Shown piece by piece: positions 14,115-19,818 of a stretch of DNA of 19,818 bases; position 1 is the stretch's first letter; the number at the start of each line of letters is the position of its first letter. A program made the translations under genes and the position numbers. The stretch is from contig CAKRWX010000017.1 in the NCBI GenBank assembly GCA_934418055.1, positions 1 through 19,818 on the forward strand, read 5' to 3'. Under the pieces are notes generated by a model, which saw only the letters and a list, made by a program, of their open reading frames with translations, had not been told where the DNA came from and did no database searches. This DNA is from an uncultured Lachnospiraceae bacterium (GTDB lineage Bacteria; Bacillota; Clostridia; Lachnospirales; Lachnospiraceae).

Positions 14115-14142
14115 ATTATAAGAAATCTAAGGCAATTGTCAA
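14115..14142 (-). promoter_or_regulatory. Promoter of csoR
   Basis: On the minus strand a perfect TTGACA (14137-14142) and a perfect TATAAT (14115-14120) are 16 bases apart, giving a start near 14108. This is the strongest sigma-A-type promoter in the window, as suits a gene held off by a repressor bound just downstream. Confidence 0.85.
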
Positions 14143-14221
14143 CGATACTTTTTCTCAGAAGACTAGGCTTCGGGGCTAACCGTATCCCCATACACCCTTC
14201 TCCATTCTGATTTCCCAAGCG

Positions 14222-15019
14222 TTAATTCTGACTTCCGCCAGCTGGAATTAACGTACTGTAATCTACAAATGCATATTCCACCGTAACACTTCCCTCGATT
14301 CCAGCCACTGTGCCATTGTCCGTACACTGCCAGATGGTGCGGTTCGGATATTCATTGGTCGTTCCGTATCGTGCATACCAGATATCATATGGAATCTGGG
14401 TAGTATCCAGGTGATTGGTCAGCCATTCGTTATTGGCATACACGATCGGGCGGTATCCTGCTGCAGCAATCCGCTCACAGAATGCATTGACCTGGTCGGT
14501 GATCTGCTGTTTTGTCAGACCATTCTGTAAAATCGTATCAGACTCCACGTCATAAGCAATCGGATAAGAAATCGGATAATCTTTTACCTGAGACAATACA
14601 AAATCCGCTTCTGCCCTGGCAGTATCCACATCCAACGCCTGGGTGTAGAAAAAGATACCGGTCTTCAAACCTGCCGCAGAAGCCGCTTTCATATTTTCTG
14701 CAAAATATGGATCCAGATCGTTGTAGTATCCCAGACGGATCATTGCAAACGATACTCCAGAATTTCTAACAGCGTCCCAATCAATGCCTCCATTGGCCTC
14801 ACTGGCCCGGTTCTGATACTTGGATACGGTAATTCCCTTGGCCACCACACCGCTTACGGGATTTCCATAAGCATCCACATTGGTTCCTGGTCCCATCTCT
14901 CCAAATCCCAAAGGATCTGTTCCCGCTGCATAAACTGCAGACGGAGCGGCAAAAGTCATGGTTATGGTCAGCGCGCAGGCGCATAACTGTCGTAAAATAG
15001 TTGCTCTGTTTTTCTTCAT
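14222..15019 (-). CDS. Secreted GH25 muramidase (lysozyme-like), one conserved Asp replaced
   Basis: 265 residues: signal peptide 1-31 (ends SAVYA), short spacer, then a GH25 TIM-barrel domain (about 60-260). GH25 enzymes cleave the MurNAc-GlcNAc bond of peptidoglycan. The catalytic pair is present as Asp157 and Glu159 (IAYDVESD), and Asp253 (FVDYS) is kept. The usual first-strand motif GIDVSKYQ, however, reads GITVSKYQ, with Thr64 in place of Asp. Other family motifs (FAMIRLGYYN, GIFFYTQA, YRPIVYANNEWL, YDIWYARYG, IWQCTDNG) are intact. The open frame extends to a TTG at 15058, but AAGGAG nine bases before the ATG at 15019 fixes the start. It has no C-terminal wall-binding repeats. Its own promoter is at 15047-15075. 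The family is certain; full activity is uncertain because of the substitution. Confidence 0.88.
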   Translation of the reverse strand: MKKNRATILRQLCACALTITMTFAAPSAVYAAGTDPLGFGEMGPGTNVDAYGNPVSGVVAKGITVSKYQNRASEANGGIDWDAVRNSGVSFAMIRLGYYNDLDPYFAENMKAASAAGLKTGIFFYTQALDVDTARAEADFVLSQVKDYPISYPIAYDVESDTILQNGLTKQQITDQVNAFCERIAAAGYRPIVYANNEWLTNHLDTTQIPYDIWYARYGTTNEYPNRTIWQCTDNGTVAGIEGSVTVEYAFVDYSTLIPAGGSQN

Positions 15020-15046
15020 TTTCCTAATCTCCTTTTCAATGCCCTC

Positions 15047-15075
15047 AGTATATTCCAAATTTTTGAAAGAATCAA
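15047..15075 (-). promoter_or_regulatory. Promoter of the GH25 muramidase gene
   Basis: On the minus strand TTGATT (15070-15075) and TATACT (15047-15052) are 17 bases apart, about 28 bases before the chosen start codon. No hairpin terminator was seen between the MATE gene and this promoter, so some readthrough from the MarR/MATE operon is possible. Confidence 0.7.
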
Positions 15076-15094
15076 GGAAATGCCAAAATCATTC

Positions 15095-16444
15095 TTATTT
15101 TGTAAGATTTTCTTTTGATTTTTTATTGCACCACAAGAAAAATCCAATGTTTAACACAATTCCAAAAACAGTTGCTGTTGGCGCTGCCAAACCGATCATG
15201 GTCAGACTGGCGTTTGGCTGGATACTCATAACGTAAGCCATAGGCAGTCTCACCAGCAGCGTCTGGGCCAGTCCCTGGGTCATCACCCAGAGAGTCTTGT
15301 CATGTCCATTGAAATAACCGACCATGCTGAACAGTACCGCTGTCACGATAGACTCCGGCGCAAATCCTTTCAGATACTCAAATCCTCTCTGTACCACCGC
15401 TGCATCCGTGGTAAACAGCCCGGTCAGCACATCACCTTTCAGCAGAACCAGGACAAATACCACGCATCCAATGACCAGACCGATGCCAATACCGGTAAAC
15501 ATGGCCTTTTTCGCACGTTTTTCATTGCCCGCGCCCACATTCTGGGAAACGAAGGACGCCATGGACTGCATCAGGGAACTTGGGATCAGCATGGCGAAGT
15601 TGACGATTTTGCATGCCACGCCGTAACCCGAAGACGCTTCCAGTCCCAGGCGGTTAATAAATGCACACAGTGCCAGGAATGACATCTGGGTCAGGAACTC
15701 CTGCATAGCCAGCGGGAATCCCACCTGAAGAAGCCGTCTGCACTGGGAATTAAAATGAAAATCCTCTTTTTTGATCTGGAAAGGCAGATTTTTCTTCGCT
15801 AACAAAACCAGGGCAAATACCGCGCTGATGGCCTGGGCCGCCACGGTAGCGATGGCAGCACCTGCCGCATCCAGATGAAACCCTGCCACCAGCACCAGAT
15901 CGCCTACCACATTGATGGCACAGGCAATTGCCACGAAAATCAAAGGGGATTTGCTGTCTCCCAATCCACGGAAAATTGCCGCCAGCACATTATAAGCTAC
16001 AATAAAGAAAATACCAGCGCCGCAGATCCGCACATAAACAGAGGTTAAATCCACTGCTTCCGCCGGTGCCTGCATCAAAACTGCCAATCCATGGGAAAAT
16101 CCCACCATGATCACAAACAGTACCACAGAAATCAAGGTAAATACGAGCGTTGCGCCGCCAATCAGAGAACCGATCAGCTGCGGCCGCTTTTCCCCAATAT
16201 ATCTGGCGATCAGTACGGTAATACCCATAGCCAGCTGGGTCACCACAAAGGTCACCAGGTTCAGGATCTGGCTTCCGGTGGAAACTGCGGAAAGTCCAGA
16301 AGTGGAACCAAATCGTCCAACGACCAACAAATCCACTGCTCCATAAGCCGCCTGTAAAATCAGCGCCCCTAAGACCGGGATCATAAAAGAAATCAATTTT
16401 TTCGGGATACTTCCCTGGGTAAAATCTGCATTGGAATTATTCAA
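15095..16444 (-). CDS. MATE family efflux transporter
   Basis: A 449-residue, roughly 12-helix cation-coupled drug/metabolite exporter. Typical MATE sequences include IPVLGALILQAAYGAVDLLVVGRFGS near the N-terminus, TQLAMGITVLIARYIGE, FRGLGDSKSPLIFVAIACAINVVGDLVLV, MQEFLTQMSFLALCAFINRLG and ASFVSQNVGAGNEKRAKKA, with the two halves repeating the pattern. The start is a TTG placed eight bases after AAAGGAG; the next in-frame Met lies inside the first helix, so TTG is very likely real. It overlaps the end of the marR frame by eight bases, which points to translational coupling. Expression should follow the MarR repressor. Exported compounds cannot be predicted from sequence. Confidence 0.92.
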   Translation of the reverse strand: MNNSNADFTQGSIPKKLISFMIPVLGALILQAAYGAVDLLVVGRFGSTSGLSAVSTGSQILNLVTFVVTQLAMGITVLIARYIGEKRPQLIGSLIGGATLVFTLISVVLFVIMVGFSHGLAVLMQAPAEAVDLTSVYVRICGAGIFFIVAYNVLAAIFRGLGDSKSPLIFVAIACAINVVGDLVLVAGFHLDAAGAAIATVAAQAISAVFALVLLAKKNLPFQIKKEDFHFNSQCRRLLQVGFPLAMQEFLTQMSFLALCAFINRLGLEASSGYGVACKIVNFAMLIPSSLMQSMASFVSQNVGAGNEKRAKKAMFTGIGIGLVIGCVVFVLVLLKGDVLTGLFTTDAAVVQRGFEYLKGFAPESIVTAVLFSMVGYFNGHDKTLWVMTQGLAQTLLVRLPMAYVMSIQPNASLTMIGLAAPTATVFGIVLNIGFFLWCNKKSKENLTK

Positions 16445-16886
16445 GGTTAATTCTCCTTTCGCTCATGATCTGGTATACTTTCTTCAATGTCTGAATGGTA
16501 ATTTCTGCCTCTTCCTCTGGAATTACGTCAAAATATGGTGCCAGCTCCCCATAATATTTCCGGTCGTATTTGTCCGACAGACGTTTTCCATCTTCGGTAA
16601 TAGTGATGTAAGTGATCCGACCGTCCTCTTGAGAAGTGGTCTTTCTTAAATATCCCTTGGACTCCATCTCTTTCACCGTCCTGGTCACGCCAGGTCTTGG
16701 AAGTTCCAGGACATCGCTGATATCTGACACCTTCACCTGGCCTTTTTGCTGCTCCAGTTTCTGAATCACGTCCAGATACTGGATATACGAAGGCGTTACT
16801 CCCTGAGGAAGCTTCGGCATCAACTCACGGACCCGTTTGGCAAGATAACAGGCGTCCATCATTTTTTTAATCTGATCGATGGTCAT
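16437..16886 (-). CDS. MarR-family transcriptional regulator of the MATE pump
   Basis: A 149-residue winged-helix regulator. The DNA-binding core is VKVSDISDVLELPRPGVTRTVKEMESKGYLRKTTSQEDGRITYITITEDGK (about 60-110), with the wing Asp-Gly-Arg motif typical of MarR proteins, and dimerisation helices at both ends. An ATG at 16910 is possible, but AAGGAG six bases before the ATG at 16886 makes the latter the better start. The last eight bases overlap the MATE start codon. A palindrome covering the -10 box of its promoter is the likely operator, so it probably represses itself and the pump until an inducing compound binds. Confidence 0.9.
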   Translation of the reverse strand: MTIDQIKKMMDACYLAKRVRELMPKLPQGVTPSYIQYLDVIQKLEQQKGQVKVSDISDVLELPRPGVTRTVKEMESKGYLRKTTSQEDGRITYITITEDGKRLSDKYDRKYYGELAPYFDVIPEEEAEITIQTLKKVYQIMSERRINLE

Positions 16887-16925
16887 GTTGTGCTCCTTTT
16901 TTACTTTCATTAGTTATCTTTGGTA

Positions 16926-16967
16926 ATTATCATTGGTAATGATAATAGGATTCTGCTCATTTGTCAA
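16926..16967 (-). promoter_or_regulatory. marR-MATE promoter with an overlapping palindromic operator
   Basis: On the minus strand TTGACA (16962-16967) and TATCAT (16939-16944) are 17 bases apart. The -10 box lies inside the palindrome ATTATCATT-GGT-AATGATAAT (16926-16946), so a bound dimer would block RNA polymerase. This is the usual size and placement for a MarR site. Confidence 0.8.
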
Positions 16968-16998
16968 TCATTTTTTCTGTTTTTTAAATTGAATATAA

Positions 16999-17032
16999 TT
17001 CATTGACTTTCATTCAATGAACGTGATACAAT
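16999..17032 (+). promoter_or_regulatory. tetR promoter with an overlapping inverted repeat
   Basis: TTGACT (17003-17008) and TACAAT (17027-17032) are 18 bases apart, 20 bases before the TetR start codon. The inverted repeat TTCATTG (16999-17005)/CAATGAA (17015-17021) covers the -35 and spacer and is a plausible TetR autoregulatory operator. It is about 30 bases from the divergent marR promoter. Confidence 0.6.
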
Positions 17033-17052
17033 CGCAGCAGGAGGTGATGATT

Positions 17053-17667
17053 ATGACCAATCGACAACTTGCCGCACTGGAGACCAAGCGAAAACTCATG
17101 GAAGCCGCCAAGGAACTGATCAGCAAAAAGGGACTTGCCAACACTTCCATCGCTGAGATCACCAAAAAATGCGGCGTGGCCAACGGGACTTTTTACACCT
17201 ATTTTAAACAGAAAGAAGACATCATGTTCGCGTTAAGCCGCGAAATGTATCAGGAAGTTCTGGACCGGGCCCTGGCCTGCGATGGAACATTTATGGAACG
17301 TCTGGTTTATTTTCTGACCAGTTTTGCTGACTGCATTGAAAAAAGCGGCCTGAAACTGTGCCAGGAATGGGTGCGGAATACCGTAAACCCGGATCTGATC
17401 AAAAATGAAGATGACCGGGGAAAACTGGCGTTTGATATTCATTCCACTGCTGTCTTGATCACCGATGGCATGCAAAGAGGTGAAGTGACGCCGGACGCTC
17501 CTGTGGAGATTCTGGCACACACACTGATGGATGTTTTATACGGGCAGATGCTCTGCTGGGACATGTCCGGCGGTTCTTATTGCTTTGCGAAACGAACAGA
17601 GGAATTCTGCAGCTTATTTTTAAACACCATGATGATTCCTTATTTAACTGGGGAATCTTCTAAATAA
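17053..17667 (+). CDS. TetR/AcrR-family transcriptional regulator
   Basis: A 204-residue regulator. The N-terminal helix-turn-helix (about 8-55) is clear: KLMEAAKELISKKGLANTSIAEITKKCGVANGTFYTYFKQKEDIM. The variable C-terminal domain (about 60-200) forms the ligand pocket and dimer interface and gives no hint of the effector. AGGAGGTG is six bases before the ATG at 17053; ATGs at 17047 and 17017 are too close to it or upstream of it. The aldo/keto reductase gene follows 21 bases later on the same strand, so the pair is probably one operon controlled by this repressor. Divergent placement from marR/MATE might link the two modules, but each has its own palindrome. Confidence 0.9.
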   Translation: MTNRQLAALETKRKLMEAAKELISKKGLANTSIAEITKKCGVANGTFYTYFKQKEDIMFALSREMYQEVLDRALACDGTFMERLVYFLTSFADCIEKSGLKLCQEWVRNTVNPDLIKNEDDRGKLAFDIHSTAVLITDGMQRGEVTPDAPVEILAHTLMDVLYGQMLCWDMSGGSYCFAKRTEEFCSLFLNTMMIPYLTGESSK

Positions 17668-17688
17668 AATGAGAAAGGAGATTTTCAT

Positions 17689-18897
17689 ATGAAAAAACTT
17701 GGATTTGGACTTATGCGTCTTCCTGTGACCGATGGAACACAGGAACATATCGACCAGAATGCTTTAAATCAGATGGTCGATCTCTATTTGGAGCGGGGAT
17801 TCACCTATTTTGACACCTCTTACGTGTACCACAATGGTGCATCCGAAACTGCCATCCGGGAAGCCCTCGTGAAACGTCATGACCGGGATTCCTTTGTGCT
17901 GGCGTCAAAATTTCCTACTTTTATCATGCCATCCGAAGAACAGGTGGATACCATTTTCCAGGAACAGCTGGACAAATGCGGTGTCGATTATTTCGATTAT
18001 TACCTGCTTCACAACTTAAACCGCTATCTTTACAAAACTGAGGTTCAGACTGCACACTTGTTTGACCATATGAAACATTGGAAAGAGCAGGGAAAAATCA
18101 AGCACATCGCCTTTTCCTATCATGACGATGCCGCACATCTGGATCAGATTTTAACGGAGCATCCAGAAGTAGAAGCCGTTCAGATCGCCCTGAACTACTA
18201 TGACTGGGACGAGCCATTTATGCAGGCGCAGAAATGCTACGAAGTGATCCGCAAACACGGTGCCCAGGTTATCGTCATGGAACCAGTCAAAGGCGGTATG
18301 TTAGCCACGGTTCCAAAAGAGATCAAAGGACGTTTCGACTCCCGCGTCTCCCCAGCCAGCTACGCAGTCCGCTTTGCTGCTTCTTTAGAGGGCGTTCTGG
18401 TGGTTCTGTCCGGTATGAGCAACTTAGAACAGGTGGAGGACAACACTTCCTACATGCAGGATTTCAAGCCACTGACCGAAGAAGAACAGGCCCTTTTAAC
18501 AGACGCTAAAAAAGCTTACATGAAAACCTGGAAATATTACTGTGAGAACTTCGACCTCCTGGATCAGAATTCCTCCGGCGTCCCAATCTCCGGTATTATC
18601 CGCGCCTACAACAGCCTTCTTCTCCAACCAAACCCATACTTTGGCGCTGAGTTAAACTACTACAAGAGTTTCCGCACCGCCTACGACCGCGCATTCGAGA
18701 CTGCTGACTATTCCAAGCAGACGGAAGCGATTCATGGAGCGTTTGATGTCAATGAGGCGTTGAAAGAAGCGGTTGAATTTGAGGTGAAGAATAGTTTTCT
18801 ATTTTTTCCATTTCCCGTAAAAATACTTTTTCCGTCATACCAGTCATGTCCGCAGCTTCTCTTATGGTCAGCTTTCCGGCACGAATCAATTTACTAA
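17689..18897 (+). CDS. Aldo/keto reductase with degenerate C-terminal ferredoxin-like region
   Basis: 402 residues. The N-terminal 270 form a TIM-barrel aldo/keto reductase that uses NAD(P)H to reduce carbonyl compounds. The tetrad is intact: Asp42 (FDTS), Tyr47, Lys74 (ASKF) and His108 (YLLHN). Relatives of this length in clostridia carry a C-terminal [4Fe-4S] ferredoxin-like part with two cysteine clusters. Here the matching stretches (KYYCENFDLLDQNSSGVPIS, and ETADYSKQTEAIHGAFDVNE) keep the framework, but only one Cys remains. The natural end should be near EAVEFEVK (residue 367). The last 35 residues read antisense to the nuclease gene, which it overlaps by 149 bases. AAAGGAG precedes the ATG. 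It is probably regulated with tetR. The substrate is unknown. Confidence 0.85.
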   Translation: MKKLGFGLMRLPVTDGTQEHIDQNALNQMVDLYLERGFTYFDTSYVYHNGASETAIREALVKRHDRDSFVLASKFPTFIMPSEEQVDTIFQEQLDKCGVDYFDYYLLHNLNRYLYKTEVQTAHLFDHMKHWKEQGKIKHIAFSYHDDAAHLDQILTEHPEVEAVQIALNYYDWDEPFMQAQKCYEVIRKHGAQVIVMEPVKGGMLATVPKEIKGRFDSRVSPASYAVRFAASLEGVLVVLSGMSNLEQVEDNTSYMQDFKPLTEEEQALLTDAKKAYMKTWKYYCENFDLLDQNSSGVPISGIIRAYNSLLLQPNPYFGAELNYYKSFRTAYDRAFETADYSKQTEAIHGAFDVNEALKEAVEFEVKNSFLFFPFPVKILFPSYQSCPQLLLWSAFRHESIY

Positions 18898-19816
18898 AAG
18901 CCACGATCTCACCTTGATATCTTCCATGGGTTTCGCCCACTGCCATTCCCTCTGCTCTTCCTTCCATTCTTCCAATCTCCATATTTTCTTTTATCATATC
19001 ATCAATCGCCTTACACATATCTATCTTCTCCTCCTGTTCTGGTACCTTTAATGGTGTTTTTGTTATGGTTTTTATCACAAGCAGGGCTTCCTGCTCGATT
19101 TCTATTTTCTGATTTCTTCGGATAAATGCGGATAATTGTTCTTTATCCCCAGAATATTTGATATAACCCAACACCTCCTTGAGGCTACTGGAAAATTTTT
19201 CCAATTCCTTCGGTGTCATTCTGGCTGGATCAATCAGATGAACTTGGTAATCAGATACTAAGTTTTTAATCGCTGGATCTGAAATATCCATCATCTCATG
19301 CAGGGACAACGGCCCATCCCATGGCTTTACGCCGAAATGGATCACCAATGTGATCACTGGCATCAATCGGTCTGTCTTTTTGAAACCAGAAAGGAACTCT
19401 CCTCTCCCATGCAGCTTCTTCCTCCTGTTATGCATCGCAGCAGCCTTGGACACCTGCTTGCCATATTGTAGAGCATCATAAATAGCATTCCGCACCGGCA
19501 TCGCGTAATGGATGTCCGTCTGATTCTCGATCCCAAGCAAAATATAACACGCATTCCCATCCTGTTTGATAACCGCCCGTTTTAAAATATCCCGATATTT
19601 CTGGACTGCTTCAAAATCATATTCTGACTTATTTCTTAATTTTTCTCCTTCAAAATCATTCTTCACATACGGCAGCACCATCTCCGTGGCATCCACCTCC
19701 CGTAGCTCCTGCTCGTGGATCATGATCTTCCCTCCATAAATCAAATAATTAAATGCGTCCGCAAATATATGGTTCTGTCCCATATATTTTTTCGTAACAA
19801 CATCAGCCTTTCCCAA
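18749..19816 (-). CDS. Rpn/YhgA-like PD-(D/E)XK nuclease family protein
   Basis: About 355 residues. The N-terminal domain matches the Rpn/YhgA-like (formerly putative transposase) family of recombination-promoting nucleases. It shows TKKYMGQNHIFADAFNYLIYGG at the start, a core strand and active-site-like motif YILLGIENQTD (Glu97-x-Gln99), and MPVITLVIHFGVKPWDGP. The C-terminal part has a Gly-Glu-rich helical repeat (GRMEGRAEGMAVGETHG) ending in a small helix-turn-helix-like tail (LTIREAADMTGMTEKVFLREM), typical of multi-copy Lachnospiraceae members. The first codon is TTG two bases from the window edge and matches the usual MGK start of relatives, but its ribosome binding site is out of view. 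The normal end is near EKIEN; the last 14 residues read antisense to the reductase gene. Confidence 0.8.
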   Translation of the reverse strand: MGKADVVTKKYMGQNHIFADAFNYLIYGGKIMIHEQELREVDATEMVLPYVKNDFEGEKLRNKSEYDFEAVQKYRDILKRAVIKQDGNACYILLGIENQTDIHYAMPVRNAIYDALQYGKQVSKAAAMHNRRKKLHGRGEFLSGFKKTDRLMPVITLVIHFGVKPWDGPLSLHEMMDISDPAIKNLVSDYQVHLIDPARMTPKELEKFSSSLKEVLGYIKYSGDKEQLSAFIRRNQKIEIEQEALLVIKTITKTPLKVPEQEEKIDMCKAIDDMIKENMEIGRMEGRAEGMAVGETHGRYQGEIVAFSKLIRAGKLTIREAADMTGMTEKVFLREMEKIENYSSPQIQPLLSTPH

Positions 19817-19818
19817 GG

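Noticed and set aside
14220..14253. Inverted repeat CGTTAATTC/GAATTAACG across the GH25 stop codon as a terminator
   Set aside because: It lies partly in the coding region, the stem is A+T-rich, the loop is 16 bases, and no T-run follows on the minus strand.
15020..15058. TTG start adding 13 residues to the GH25 protein
   Set aside because: It overlaps the -10 box of the predicted promoter and would bury the signal peptide; AAGGAG supports the ATG at 15019.

Overview
The window looks like chromosomal DNA from a gut-type anaerobic member of the Bacillota, most likely Lachnospiraceae. The reasons are strong AGGAGG-type ribosome binding sites, lipoproteins with E-T-T-A-A-rich linkers after the lipobox, an ABC sugar importer without its own ATPase, and a YhgA-like (Rpn) nuclease gene. 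No rRNA, tRNA, CRISPR array, phage or IS element was seen. The taxon is inferred from gene style, not from a marker gene.

Layout. (1) 1-493, minus: the N-terminal part of an AEC-family transporter, cut by the left edge. (2) 619-8699, minus: a six-gene carbohydrate operon ending in a clear terminator. In transcription order it encodes a DUF2264 (probably GH154-type) protein, a GH88 unsaturated glucuronyl hydrolase, a lipoprotein solute-binding protein, two MalF/MalG-type permeases and a GH2 enzyme carrying the Asn-x-Lys signature of beta-glucuronidases. An AraC-family regulator (8949-9818, plus) is divergently transcribed, and the shared intergenic region holds ordered direct repeats suited to AraC binding. 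(3) 9874-13117, minus: a TRAP-TAXI transporter (fused permease, then binding protein) with its own promoter and a bidirectional terminator shared with araC. (4) 13130-13340: a non-coding block packed with inverted repeats. (5) 13360-14142, minus: a CsoR-type copper-sensor gene with an evident operator and promoter, followed by a DUF1622 membrane protein. (6) 14222-15075, minus: a secreted GH25 muramidase lacking one conserved Asp. (7) 15095-16967, minus: a MarR regulator translationally coupled to a MATE efflux pump. (8) 16999-18897, plus: a TetR regulator and an aldo/keto reductase whose C-terminal ferredoxin-like region has lost nearly all its cysteines. (9) 18749-19816, minus: an Rpn/YhgA-like nuclease that converges on, and overlaps, the reductase gene.

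How the parts work together. Block 2 reads as a cytoplasmic uronide-processing pathway. Short (oligo)saccharides are captured by the lipoprotein and imported by the two permeases, which must borrow an ATPase encoded elsewhere. They are then cut inside the cell by three enzymes, two of which clearly fit uronate chemistry (GH88 for the unsaturated product of a polysaccharide lyase, GH2 for saturated beta-glucuronides). None of the three enzymes has a signal peptide, so the depolymerising lyase must be elsewhere or come from another microbe. The remaining blocks are small self-regulated stress or efflux modules. The most distinctive features are the uronide locus with its DUF2264 member, the structured non-coding block at 13130-13340, and the stop-codon-lacking tail-to-tail junction near 18785.
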